From NCBI GenBank assembly GCA_016199985.1, contig JACQFQ010000057.1, positions 26,112-90,111 of the forward strand: a stretch of DNA of 64,000 nucleotides. Direction: 5' to 3'. A model generated the notes under the pieces. It was not told where the DNA came from. It saw nothing but the letters and a program-made list of their open reading frames with translations, and did not search any database. The first letter of the stretch is position 1; the number at the start of each line of letters is the position of its first letter. The translations under genes were made by a program, and so were the position numbers. This stretch comes from Verrucomicrobiota bacterium (lineage in GTDB: Bacteria > Verrucomicrobiota > Verrucomicrobiia > Limisphaerales > UBA11320). Positions 25,460 through 33,830 of the stretch are shown here, piece by piece.

Positions 25460-26191
25460 ATGACGCATATGACATTCAGAAGGTATCGGGCTTTTACGCT
25501 GATCGAACTGCTGGTGGTGATCGCCATCATTGCTATTCTCGCGGGTATGCTTCTGCCGGCGCTCGCCAAGGCCAAGGATTCCGGCAAGCGCATCTCCTGC
25601 GCGAACAGCCAGCGACAGTTGAACGTGTCGCTCGCCATGTACATCGGGGAGCACGAGGGCAAGCTTCCGAAGCGACAGGTCCCGAACGCCTGGCCGGAGT
25701 CGCTCTACGAGGGATACCGCGACGTCCGGATGTTGCGCTGCCCGTCCGACGGCCCCGGCATTCCCGCGAGCCACGAGGAGCTTGCCGCGAAGGGACTGCT
25801 GGCCGATTCCGCGCCCCGCAGCTACATCATGAACGGGTGGAATGATTATTTTCAAGAACGCGCCAAGGACAAGGGGTGGACCTTCTCCAGCATCAACGGA
25901 ACGGAGATGGACGAAGGGGGCGTGATCAAGTCTTCCGACACGATCGTGTTCGGAGAGAAGGAAATCACATCGAGGCATTACTACATGGATTTCCTGGAGT
26001 CCGCGGCCGGGAACGATTTTGAGGAACTGGACCACGCGAAACACGGATCCGGCCCCAAGGGATCGGGCGGATCCAACTACGCGTTCCTCGACGGCAGCGT
26101 GCGCTTCCTGCCGCAAGGCCAGTCGGTCTCTCCGGAGAACCTGTGGGCCGTCACCGACAAATGGCGCAAGAATACTTTCATCCCGAAATGA
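25460..26191 (+). CDS. Type II secretion-like pseudopilin, H-X9-DG type
   Basis: The 243-residue protein has a short basic leader (MTHMTFRRYRA) and the type IV pilin N-terminus FTLIELLVVIAIIAILAGML, cut by a prepilin peptidase before Phe. The C-terminal part has SNYAFLDGSVRFLPQG, the H-x9-DG-like C-terminal signature of the large Verrucomicrobia/Planctomycetes pseudopilin family. Cys (LRCPSD), the conserved early RISCANSQRQLN and YIGEHEG also fit. The leader has an alternative GTG at 25451. It stands alone here, without other secretion genes; many such orphan pseudopilins are scattered in these genomes. Confidence 0.88.
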   Translation: MTHMTFRRYRAFTLIELLVVIAIIAILAGMLLPALAKAKDSGKRISCANSQRQLNVSLAMYIGEHEGKLPKRQVPNAWPESLYEGYRDVRMLRCPSDGPGIPASHEELAAKGLLADSAPRSYIMNGWNDYFQERAKDKGWTFSSINGTEMDEGGVIKSSDTIVFGEKEITSRHYYMDFLESAAGNDFEELDHAKHGSGPKGSGGSNYAFLDGSVRFLPQGQSVSPENLWAVTDKWRKNTFIPK

Positions 26192-26505
26192 GCGGCGGTC
26201 GGGCCCGCTCGTCCTGAACCGGTCCTTGCTTCCTCCCAGCGCTTTCTTTGAGGCGTTGATCTCCCTCTCCGCGCGGCGACGACTTCCGATCCGCTCTTGT
26301 GTCGAAGCCCGCCCCACCCCCGTGACGGCGGAGCTGTCCACAGGTTCGGCGGCTGGCGTGCGCCGCTTCTCTCCGCATCGCTCTTGCAAAATCCGTTGGC
26401 GACCCCATCTATTGGGGAGGCCGCCTAGCGCATGCCCAGGCATCGAGAGTTTTTGCGACCGACCTCTCTCGATGGGGCAGGACGCGTTCGGCGGCCTTTC
26501 AAGCC
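26192..26505. other. Intergenic region, possible promoter near 26384-26413
   Basis: About 314 bp without a gene. A possible sigma70-like promoter is TTGCAA (26384-26389) and TCTATT (26408-26413), 18 bp apart, facing the peptidase gene. Both boxes are only partial matches. Nothing else was seen. Confidence 0.3.
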
Positions 26506-27249
26506 ATGAACGTGACGCTCGCCTATTACGCGTTTTTCAGTCCGTGGGATCTCCTCGCGATCCCGGGTCTCCTCATTGGGCTCTACGCGCAGATCAAGCT
26601 GTCCTCGACCTTTGGGAGATACTCGCAGGTCGCGTCGGAATCGGCGTTGACGGGCGCTGAGGCCGCGCGCCGGGTCCTGGATTCCGCGGGGCTCCATCAT
26701 ATGCCGATCTATGAGACGCCCGGCCGCCTTACGGATCACTACGACCCTTTGAAGAAGGCGCTGTTTCTGTCGGAAGAAAACTATCATGGCCAGTCGCTGG
26801 CCGCTGTCGGGGTCGCCGCTCACGAGGCGGGGCATGCGCTCCAGCACAAGGACGCGTACGCCCCTCTGCACCTCCGCATGGCGCTGGTGCCTGTGGTGAA
26901 CTTCGCCAGCATGGGATGCTGGTTGGCATTCAGCCTGGGGATGATCCTCGCCATGACCACCCGGTCCTTTCCCGCCACAGCCAAGATGGCGATGGGCATC
27001 GGCATCGGACTCTTTTCCCTCCTGACCTTCTTTCAGTTGGTCACATTGCCCGTTGAGATCGACGCGAGCTCCCGGGCCAAGCGCCAATTGGTGAGCCTGG
27101 GACTCATCAGCCGCGAGGAACTCCCGGGTGTTTCGGAAGTGCTGAGCGCCGCGGCCCTGACCTACGTGGCGGCGCTCGTGGCCTCGGCCCTGGAGCTTCT
27201 GAGGATGATCATGATCGCGCGATCGTATCGCTCGAACAGCGATCGATGA
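26506..27249 (+). CDS. YugP-type zinc membrane metallopeptidase
   Basis: The 247-residue protein has an N-terminal helix (FFSPWDLLAIPGLLIGLYAQ) followed by a peptidase domain with the zinc motif VAAHEAGHALQHKDAYAP (HExxH, His-Glu-Ala-Gly-His). Downstream are three hydrophobic segments (LVPVVNFASMGCWLAFSLGM, AMGIGIGLFSLLTFFQLV, VLSAAALTYVAALVASALEL), and VEIDASSRAK holds the third zinc ligand (Glu or Asp), typical of YugP/Peptidase_mem. Its role is probably membrane-protein quality control. It is followed 4 bp after its stop by the ABC binding-protein gene, which may be co-transcribed with it. ATG 26506 is the natural start. Confidence 0.85.
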   Translation: MNVTLAYYAFFSPWDLLAIPGLLIGLYAQIKLSSTFGRYSQVASESALTGAEAARRVLDSAGLHHMPIYETPGRLTDHYDPLKKALFLSEENYHGQSLAAVGVAAHEAGHALQHKDAYAPLHLRMALVPVVNFASMGCWLAFSLGMILAMTTRSFPATAKMAMGIGIGLFSLLTFFQLVTLPVEIDASSRAKRQLVSLGLISREELPGVSEVLSAAALTYVAALVASALELLRMIMIARSYRSNSDR

Positions 27250-27252
27250 CTC

Positions 27253-28596
27253 ATGGACCTCCCTCCTTCGCGCTCCTCGGATCGATGGGTCCTTTCGGTC
27301 GTCTTTCTTTGCCTGGCATCCTTGGCCGCTCGCGGCGCGGAGGAACTGGTGGTGATCTCGCCTCACAACGACGCCATCCGCTACGAGTTCGGACGCGCTT
27401 TCTCCGAGTGGTGCAGGACCCGGGATCACAGGGACGTTCGAGTCCAGTGGCGCGATGTCGGCGGGAGCTCGGAGGCGCTTCGATTCGTGCAGAGCGAGTT
27501 CGCCAAGAAGCCTCAGGGCATCGGAGTCGATTGCTTTTTTGGAGGCGGGCTCGAGCCGCATGTCGTGCTGGCCCGGAAGAACCTGTTGCGCGCCTCCCCT
27601 CCGGGCGAGGAGTTGCTCCGCTTCGTTCCTACCCAGCTGAATGGCATTGACCTTTACGATCCTGGGCATCGATGGCATGGGGCCGCGATCTCGAGCTTCG
27701 GCATTCTGCAAAACCTCGAGGCGCAAAGGCGGGTGGGCCTGCCGGAAGCCAAGCGATGGGAGGATCTAGCCGATCCCCGGCTAATGGGCTGGGTGGGAGC
27801 GGGCGATCCGCGAACGAGCGGCACCATGATGGTGATGTACGAGGGCATCCTGCAGTTTCACGGATGGGAGAAGGGGTGGCGGGTTCTGACGCAGATGGCC
27901 GGCAACGCGCGTCGCTTCGACCGCGTTTCAAGCACGACCGCGAAGGATGTCACCGTGGGAGAGACGGCCTACGGGCTCGCGATTGATTTTTACGGATTCA
28001 GCCAGGTGAGCTACGCGGGCGACGGCCGCTTGGCGTTCCTGCTGCCCGCCGATTTCGCTCCGGTTTCCCCCGACCCCATCTCCGTGCTCCAGGGCGCGCC
28101 GCATCTGGAGTTGGCCCTGCGCTTTGTGCAGTTTGTCGTGGGCGAACCGGGACAGAAGCTCTGGTATCTTCCCAAAGGCCACGCCGAGGGCGCCGTTCGG
28201 AATTCCATCGAGCGGATGCCGGTTCGGAAGGATCTCTACGAACGCTACGGCGATGTCAGCCGCGTTCGCTCCTCGCCCTTTCAGAACCCGGACACGTTCA
28301 ACTACAACGGAAAAAAATCGGGGGACAGGCGCGACATCCTGCCTGTGCTCCTCGGCGCGTTGCTGGTCGACACCCACGAGGAGCTTCAGTCCGCGTGGCG
28401 GGCCGTGATTCAGCGCGGCGCTTCCGAAGCCGAGCTGGCGCGACTGGGGCGCGCGCCCGTCAGCGAAGACGAAGTCATGCGCCTGGCCGCCGGGCCTTGG
28501 AAGACAAACGCCTTCCGATTGCAGAAAAGGATTGAGTGGCAGACCTGGGCCGGGGAGAAGTATCGCCAGATCGTTCGCGGGCCCGCGATTCCTTGA
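27253..28596 (+). CDS. Iron-type ABC transporter substrate-binding protein
   Basis: The 447-residue protein has a signal peptide (RWVLSVVFLCLASLAARGAE) and a class II periplasmic-binding fold: ELVVISPHNDAIRYEFGRAF, VDCFFGGGLEPHVVLAR, KRWEDLADPRLMGWVGAGDP and SGTMMVMYEGILQFHGWEKG, then a long C-terminal part not seen in short FbpA proteins (about 100 extra residues after QLVGEPGQ-like QFVVGEPGQKLWYL). The arrangement matches Fe3+/sulfate/thiamine-type binding proteins; conserved tyrosines (for example YGLAIDFYGFSQVSY) could bind metal. The next gene encodes the ATPase, but no permease is found. Start ATG 27253 follows the peptidase stop directly. Confidence 0.8.
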   Translation: MDLPPSRSSDRWVLSVVFLCLASLAARGAEELVVISPHNDAIRYEFGRAFSEWCRTRDHRDVRVQWRDVGGSSEALRFVQSEFAKKPQGIGVDCFFGGGLEPHVVLARKNLLRASPPGEELLRFVPTQLNGIDLYDPGHRWHGAAISSFGILQNLEAQRRVGLPEAKRWEDLADPRLMGWVGAGDPRTSGTMMVMYEGILQFHGWEKGWRVLTQMAGNARRFDRVSSTTAKDVTVGETAYGLAIDFYGFSQVSYAGDGRLAFLLPADFAPVSPDPISVLQGAPHLELALRFVQFVVGEPGQKLWYLPKGHAEGAVRNSIERMPVRKDLYERYGDVSRVRSSPFQNPDTFNYNGKKSGDRRDILPVLLGALLVDTHEELQSAWRAVIQRGASEAELARLGRAPVSEDEVMRLAAGPWKTNAFRLQKRIEWQTWAGEKYRQIVRGPAIP

Positions 28597-28609
28597 GCGA
28601 TCCTTGCTC

Positions 28610-29665
28610 GTGCGCGTCATCATCCAGAATCTCTCCAAACGCTTTGGCGAAACACTCGCCGTCGATCAGCTCAACCTGGAGGTGCGATCCCAGGAGCTGT
28701 TCTTCCTCCTCGGCCCTTCGGGCTGTGGCAAGACCACATTGCTCCGCACCCTCGCCGGGTTCTATCAACCTGACTCCGGAGACATGATATGGGGGGAACG
28801 CCCCATGAAAGGAGTGCCGCCGCATGAGCGCAACTGCGGAATGGTCTTCCAGAGCTACGCGCTGTGGCCGCATCTCACCGTGGCCGAGAACGTCGCTTAT
28901 GGCCTGGAGGTGCGGTCGGTTTCCGACGCGGACAAGAAGCGCCGCGTTCAGGACGCCTTGGCGATGACGCGCATGGAAGCCTACGGCCATCGGCTTCCCA
29001 CGCAGCTGAGCGGGGGGCAGCAACAGCGTGTCGCCCTCGCCCGCGCGCTCGTGATCCGGCCCGATCTGCTTCTGCTCGATGAGCCGCTCTCCAACCTCGA
29101 CGCTCAGTTGCGGCTCGAGATGCGCGAGGAGATCCGGCGCATCCACGCCGAGACGAAAATCACGACGGTCTACGTCACGCACGACCAGAAGGAGGCTCTG
29201 TCGCTCGCGGATCGCATGGCGATTCTGCGGCAGGGAAGAATCGAGCAGGTCGGCGATCCTCGATCCATTTACCGATTCCCCGCCAACCGCTTTGTGGCCG
29301 AGTTTATCGGCGAAACCAACTGGACGTCGGGCAGGGTCGAGTCCTCGGACGCCGCTTCCTGCACCGTTCAGACCGAGTTGGGCTCGCTTCGCGTTCTCGG
29401 TTCGGCCCCTGTCGCGACGGGCGGCGTTGCGCGCGTTGGGTTTCGTCCCGAGGCGGTGGAGATCTCCGACTCCGCGCCCCATGGGATCGACTGCGAGATC
29501 GCCCAGGTGAGCTACCTGGGCGACACAGAGCAGTATCTGCTGAAGACCCCAGCGGGAACGGCGATCAAGGCCGTCGAGCAGAATCCGGTGAACGTCCGAC
29601 CACGTGGCGCGCGCTTGAAAGTGCGCCTTCGTTCCGAGAGCCTCTTCATCGTCCCGGAGGATTAG
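28610..29665 (+). CDS. ABC transporter ATP-binding protein (FbpC/PotA-like)
   Basis: The 351-residue protein starts at GTG 28610 (VRVIIQNLSKRFGETLAVDQ). It has Walker A LGPSGCGKTTLLRTLAGFY, Q-loop NCGMVFQSYALWPHLTV, signature TQLSGGQQQRVALARAL, Walker B LLLLDEPLSNLDAQLRLEM and the H-loop YVTHDQKEALSL. The C-terminal ~100 residues (ETNWTSGRV ... VGFRPEAVEISDSAPHG) form a TOBE-type OB domain, as in CysA/FbpC/PotA importers. It lies 13 bp after the binding-protein gene. A permease gene is missing between or after them, so it must act with a permease elsewhere. Confidence 0.88.
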   Translation: MRVIIQNLSKRFGETLAVDQLNLEVRSQELFFLLGPSGCGKTTLLRTLAGFYQPDSGDMIWGERPMKGVPPHERNCGMVFQSYALWPHLTVAENVAYGLEVRSVSDADKKRRVQDALAMTRMEAYGHRLPTQLSGGQQQRVALARALVIRPDLLLLDEPLSNLDAQLRLEMREEIRRIHAETKITTVYVTHDQKEALSLADRMAILRQGRIEQVGDPRSIYRFPANRFVAEFIGETNWTSGRVESSDAASCTVQTELGSLRVLGSAPVATGGVARVGFRPEAVEISDSAPHGIDCEIAQVSYLGDTEQYLLKTPAGTAIKAVEQNPVNVRPRGARLKVRLRSESLFIVPED

Positions 29666-29839
29666 CGGCGTTTCGGAAACGCACGGGGTTTCCGTGGTTT
29701 GCGGCGGCGGCGAGACCCAAATGGGTTTCCTCCGACCTTGCGGGAACAGGATCTATCTCGCTGATCGGACATTGATGTTTCGGCAGTATTTGCCTCTTTC
29801 ATTCCGGTTTCCGTTGATGCAGGTTGCCTCGCGCTTGTT

Positions 29840-30238
29840 ATGAAGTTCATCACCCACGCTTACTGCCTCGCTCTTTGTCTCATGCTCCTTTCGGTCGCGG
29901 GTTGCGCCTCCATCGCGCTGATCGGCGCCGGGGCCGCGGCGGGCGTGGCGGGCGTGGCTTATGCGAACGGCGAACTCAAGACCAGTCTGGAGGCGTCCTT
30001 GGACAACGCTTATGCCGCCGCGCAGGCCGCGATGAAGGATTTTCAATTCTCCATCAAGAAGACAGCCAAGGACGTCCTGTACGCCAAGGTGGAAGCCACA
30101 ACCGCGCAGGACAAGAGTGTGCAGATCACCCTCAATAAGACTTCGGATAAAATCACAGAACTGCGGATCCGCGTGGGCGTATTTGGCGACGAATCGCTCT
30201 CGCGCTCGATCCATGAGAAGATCAAGGCTCGGCTGTGA
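29840..30238 (+). CDS. DUF3568-like lipoprotein
   Basis: The 132-residue protein has a lipoprotein signal MKFITHAYCLALCLMLLSVA with lipobox LSVAGC (Cys22), then a Gly/Ala-rich segment (ALIGAGAAAGVAGVAYANGE) that could insert in a membrane, and a soluble domain (AAAQAAMKDFQFSIKKTAKD, ITELRIRVGVFGDESLSRSI). This resembles the DUF3568 lipoproteins of unknown role. The stop overlaps the following amidase gene (GTGA), so the two are co-translated. There is no preceding gene closer than 175 bp; the gap has hairpin-like GGAAAC/GTTTCC and ACCCA/TGGGT sequences. Confidence 0.7.
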   Translation: MKFITHAYCLALCLMLLSVAGCASIALIGAGAAAGVAGVAYANGELKTSLEASLDNAYAAAQAAMKDFQFSIKKTAKDVLYAKVEATTAQDKSVQITLNKTSDKITELRIRVGVFGDESLSRSIHEKIKARL

Positions 30239-31887
30239 TTTTCTGGTCATGCGGCATGGCTTTGGCCATCGCGATGACCGCCAGTGTTCTGAGGGCGGCG
30301 GATCCGCTCACGCCCTCCGACGCCGCGGCGGCCGCGCGCGTTTTGGGGCTTGAGTTCACGCAGGACGAATTGCGGCGGATGATGAGCGGGTTGGCTCAGC
30401 ATCGCGAAGCCAGCGAGGAGATGCGCCATCTCTCGTTCCCCAATTCGCTGGCTCCGGCTCTGGTTTTCGATCCCCGCCCATCGGGCTTTGTCATGCCGGC
30501 GTCCTCCGCGAGCTTCCGTTGGAAGCCGTCCCGCTCTGTTCTTCAGCCTTCGGACCCGAGCCAGTGGAGCTTCCTCAGCGTTGCCGAACTCTCGGCTCTG
30601 CTGCGTTCACGGCGGCTTTCGTCCGAGGAGATCACCCGGCATTTCCTGGATCGCCTTGCGCGCTACGGGCCGGGACTTCGTTGTGTGGTGACGCTTATGG
30701 AGGAGCGGGCCCTGTCGTCGGCGCGTCAGGCCGATCGGGAGATTCGCGGCGGACGCTGGCGCGGCCCTTTGCACGGTGTGCCCTATGGGGTGAAGGATTT
30801 GATCGACGTGGCGGGCGTTGCGTCGACCTGGGGCGTCTCGATCCGCACGAACGAAATAGCGAAGGAGGACGCGGCCGTTGTCAGGAGGCTTGACGAAGCG
30901 GGGGCTGTGCTCGTCGCGAAGCTGAGCCTGGGCGAACTCGCGATGGGCGACGTGTGGTATGGGGGCACGACGCGAAATCCCTGGAAGCCCGAGACGGGAT
31001 CTTCAGGTTCCTCGGCGGGTTCCGCCAGCGCTGTGTCCGCCGGGCTGCTTCCATTCGCGCTGGGATCGGAGACGCTGGGGTCGATCGTGTCGCCCTCCAC
31101 CGTTTGCGGCGTCACCGGGCTTCGGCCCACTTTCGGCCGGGTGAGTCGAACGGGGGTGATGATGCTCTGCCCTTCTTTGGACAAGCTCGGCCCGCTGGCC
31201 CGATCCGCTTTCGATTGCGCTCTGGTGCTGGACGCGATTCGAGGCGCGGACCCCAGGGACCGATCCTCCGTTGAGGCGTCGTTTACGCTCCCGCAGGGGG
31301 CTGCGCTCAGGCGGCTCCGCGTTGGTTTCCTGGAGCAGGATTTTCACCGGGACTACCCCAATCGAACCAACGACCTCATCGCTCTGGATGTCCTCCGCTC
31401 GCAGGGCTGGACCCTGCTGCCGGTCGCCCTGTCGAAGCAGCCCAAGGGCGCGCTCTACGCGCTGCTCTCCGCGGAGGCCGGGATGTCGTTTGAGGAGTTG
31501 ACCCGCTCCCATGCCGTCGATCGACTGGCGCAGCAGGATGAAGAAAGCTGGCCGAACACATTTCGCAAAGCGCAACTGATCACCGCGGTGGATTATCTTC
31601 AAGCGAACCGCGCGCGCTACCTCCTGATGGAAGAGTTTCAGCGTTTGTTTCAGCAGGTGGACGTGATCGTTGCTCCGAGCTGGGCGGGGAATCAGCTTCT
31701 TTACAGCAACATGACCGGCCACCCCTGCGTGGTCGTGCCGAACGGGAGGCTCGGAGGCGAATCGCCGCCCAGTCTCTGCTTTTTGGCGGGACTCTTTCGC
31801 GAGGGAGACGCCCTGGCAGTCGCCGAGGCTTATCAAAGGGCGACACTCTGGCATCGTCAGCAGCCCGATCTTTCCAAGGTCCACTGA
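30235..31887 (+). CDS. Exported amidase of the amidase-signature family
   Basis: The 550-residue protein begins at GTG 30235, overlapping the lipoprotein stop, and has an N-terminal hydrophobic stretch (WSCGMALAIAMTASVLRAAD) that looks like a signal peptide. The amidase core has the catalytic lysine in GVPYGVKDLIDVAGVAST, the cis-serine region ETGSSGSSAGSASAVSAG, and the nucleophile region GSETLGSIVSPSTVCGVTG. The last differs from the usual GxDxGGSIRxP (LGSIV in place of GGSIR), but keeps the serine. An N-terminal ~100-residue domain (SDAAAAARVLGLEFTQDELR) precedes the core. It probably hydrolyses an amide outside the cytoplasm. Alternative: a GatA-like paralogue without tRNA function. Confidence 0.82.
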   Translation: MIFWSCGMALAIAMTASVLRAADPLTPSDAAAAARVLGLEFTQDELRRMMSGLAQHREASEEMRHLSFPNSLAPALVFDPRPSGFVMPASSASFRWKPSRSVLQPSDPSQWSFLSVAELSALLRSRRLSSEEITRHFLDRLARYGPGLRCVVTLMEERALSSARQADREIRGGRWRGPLHGVPYGVKDLIDVAGVASTWGVSIRTNEIAKEDAAVVRRLDEAGAVLVAKLSLGELAMGDVWYGGTTRNPWKPETGSSGSSAGSASAVSAGLLPFALGSETLGSIVSPSTVCGVTGLRPTFGRVSRTGVMMLCPSLDKLGPLARSAFDCALVLDAIRGADPRDRSSVEASFTLPQGAALRRLRVGFLEQDFHRDYPNRTNDLIALDVLRSQGWTLLPVALSKQPKGALYALLSAEAGMSFEELTRSHAVDRLAQQDEESWPNTFRKAQLITAVDYLQANRARYLLMEEFQRLFQQVDVIVAPSWAGNQLLYSNMTGHPCVVVPNGRLGGESPPSLCFLAGLFREGDALAVAEAYQRATLWHRQQPDLSKVH

Positions 31888-31963
31888 CCCTCAAGTCGGC
31901 GATGGATATGAGTCGCGGCGGCGCGACGCTTCTCCGGAAGCGTTGGCTCCCAAGGGATTGTTT

Positions 31964-31993
31964 TTGACACTTTTTGGATGGGCAACCTATAAG
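31964..31993 (+). promoter_or_regulatory. Sigma70-type promoter of the epimerase gene
   Basis: TTGACA at 31964-31969 is followed after 17-18 bp by CTATAAG (31987-31993), giving CTATAA or TATAAG as the -10 box. This is a near-consensus match in a GC-rich region, 85 bp before the epimerase start, and follows a stretch with TTTTTG. Confidence 0.7.
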
Positions 31994-32077
31994 CAGCCAG
32001 CTTTTGCCGTCCTTTCGGAGCGCCTGCGGGGTCCTGTGCGGGTCGGGGGCGGCCGAGCGCAACAACAACCATTTGCC

Positions 32078-33298
32078 ATGAAATTATTCCCCTTCGTCGA
32101 CAGGGTTGGCGCGCAGCCCGCTCCAGCCGCCTCCGCGCGATGCCTCGCCCTCGGCGCCGCCCTGGTTGGTTTCGCCCTTCTGACAGGGTGCAGTTCCACC
32201 TCGGAGTCCTGGCAGCACGAACACATTTACTCAGCGACCACCACTCCCATGATTGAAAAAGCCGATTTCGGAAAGACCCCTGAGGGCGAGAGCGTCGAGA
32301 TCTACACCCTGTCCAACCGAAACGGGCTCCGCGCCAAGGTGATGACCTACGGGGCGATCCTCACGGAGCTCCACGTTCCCGATCGCACGGGCCAGAACGC
32401 CGACGTTGTTCTGGGGTTCGACAATCTGGACGCCTATCTCAAGGGACATCCGTTTTTTGGCGCGGCCACCGGCCGTTACGCCAATCGGATCGCCAACGCG
32501 CGGTTCACCCTCAACGAAACGGTGTACAAGCTCGCGGCGAACAATGGCCCGAACACCCTGCACGGCGGAGTCAAGGGCATCGACAAGAAGGTCTGGAAGG
32601 CGCGCGAGGTCAGCACGAGCGCGGGGCCGGCGATCGAGATGACCTATGTCAGCCCTGACGGCGAGGAAGGCTTCCCGGGAACGCTCTCGATCAAGATCAC
32701 CTACACGCTCAACCACAAGGACGAGCTCCGCATCGACTACGAGGCGACCACCGACAAGGACACGGTGGTGAACCTGACCAACCACTCGTATTTCAACCTG
32801 GGCGGGGAAGGGGAGCCCAGCGTGCTGTCCCATGTGCTCAAGCTCAACTCCGATCGCTACACGCCCTTCGATGAAACGAGCATTCCCATCGGCGAGGTGG
32901 CGAAGGTCCAGGGCACGCTCTTTGATTTCACGCTTCCTGTCGCGATCGGCGCGCGGTGGAACGAGATCAAGACCAACCCCGTTGGCTACGACAACAACTT
33001 CGTGGTGAGCCAGGTTCACGCCAACGAGATGACGCTTTGCGCCGAGGTCGTCGAGCCCAAGAGCGGGCGCAAGATGACGATTTTCACAACCGAGCCGGGC
33101 GTTCAGTTCTACACAGGCAATTTCCTGGACGGGTCGCTTAAGGGCAAATCCGGCAGGCCCTACGTTAAGAACTCGGGCCTCTGTCTGGAGACTCAGCACT
33201 TCCCCGACTCGCCGAACAAACCTCAGTTCCCGACCACGGTTCTCAGGCCCGGCCAGGTGTTCCGGTCGGCGACGGTCCATCGGTTCGGGGTTCAGTGA
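32078..33298 (+). CDS. Aldose 1-epimerase (galactose mutarotase), lipoprotein form
   Basis: The 406-residue protein has a lipoprotein signal ALGAALVGFALLTGCSSTSE (lipobox LTGC), then the GalM fold: NGLRAKVMTYGAILTELHVP, HPFFGAATGRYANRIANARF, NTLHGGVKGIDKKVW, TNHSYFNLGGEG (catalytic His), and TEPGVQFYTGNFLDG; the acid/base Glu lies in LCLETQHFPDSPNKPQFP. Mutarotases convert alpha and beta anomers of galactose/glucose; an exported lipid-anchored form suggests use of sugars released outside the cell. ATG 32078 was chosen because it gives a full lipoprotein signal; a longer open frame starts upstream at 31943, but it includes the promoter region. A hairpin follows the stop. Confidence 0.9.
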   Translation: MKLFPFVDRVGAQPAPAASARCLALGAALVGFALLTGCSSTSESWQHEHIYSATTTPMIEKADFGKTPEGESVEIYTLSNRNGLRAKVMTYGAILTELHVPDRTGQNADVVLGFDNLDAYLKGHPFFGAATGRYANRIANARFTLNETVYKLAANNGPNTLHGGVKGIDKKVWKAREVSTSAGPAIEMTYVSPDGEEGFPGTLSIKITYTLNHKDELRIDYEATTDKDTVVNLTNHSYFNLGGEGEPSVLSHVLKLNSDRYTPFDETSIPIGEVAKVQGTLFDFTLPVAIGARWNEIKTNPVGYDNNFVVSQVHANEMTLCAEVVEPKSGRKMTIFTTEPGVQFYTGNFLDGSLKGKSGRPYVKNSGLCLETQHFPDSPNKPQFPTTVLRPGQVFRSATVHRFGVQ

Positions 33299-33317
33299 CA
33301 CGAGGCGGCGCCTCGTG
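33299..33317 (+). terminator. Hairpin directly after the epimerase stop
   Basis: CACGAGGC, GGC, GCCTCGTG forms a perfect 8-bp stem immediately after the stop codon. Only TTG follows, so termination is uncertain; crcB begins 12 bp later. The stem could attenuate read-through into crcB. Confidence 0.45.
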
Positions 33318-33328
33318 TTGGGCCACGC

Positions 33329-33730
33329 ATGCTCGATTACCTTTGGGTTGCCTTCGGAGGCGCGCTCGGCAGCGTGGCGCGCTTCTGGGCCGCTGGGTTT
33401 GTGAGCCGTTACGCGGGCGATGCGTTCCCATGGGGCACTTTGGCGGTCAACATCACCGGCTCCTTCCTCATCGGGCTCTTCGCGACGTTGACCGCCCCCG
33501 ATGGCCGGTGGACGATGAGCCCGTCCTTTCGCACGTTCTTTATGGTCGGAATCTGCGGCGGCTACACCACCTTTTCCGCTTTCAGTCTCCAAACCCTCAA
33601 CCTCATCCGGAGCGGCGCATGGCTCCAGGCGGGGCTCAACTCAGTTCTCTCCGTGGTCCTGTGTTTGCTCGCGGTCGGACTCGGCTGCCTTCTTGCAAAT
33701 GCCCTGAGGTCGTCGCCGGGCGGGCTCTGA
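33329..33730 (+). CDS. crcB: Fluoride efflux transporter CrcB (Fluc)
   Basis: The 133-residue membrane protein has four predicted helices with LWVAFGGALGSVARFWAAGF, AFPWGTLAVNITGSFLIGLF (the conserved Asn of the channel), FFMVGICGGYTTFSAFSLQT and LNSVLSVVLCLLAVGLGCLL. These are the Fluc signature blocks GGxxGAxxRY, NxxGSF and GGxTTFSTF. It dimerises to form a fluoride channel. No fluoride riboswitch was found in the 30 bp before it. It follows the epimerase by a 30-bp gap containing a hairpin and may be read from the same transcript. Confidence 0.93.
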   Translation: MLDYLWVAFGGALGSVARFWAAGFVSRYAGDAFPWGTLAVNITGSFLIGLFATLTAPDGRWTMSPSFRTFFMVGICGGYTTFSAFSLQTLNLIRSGAWLQAGLNSVLSVVLCLLAVGLGCLLANALRSSPGGL

Positions 33731-33830
33731 GCCGGGAGCAATCCCCACGGTCGCGCGCTAATGGCGGAAGAAGCGGGCCGCATGAAACCACATTGACTTC
33801 AGGATCCCGCCTGCCCTGACTCTTGCCCTC

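Noticed and set aside
33299..33328. Fluoride riboswitch before crcB
   Set aside because: Only a simple 8-bp hairpin is present; the conserved fluoride aptamer sequence was not found in the short gap.
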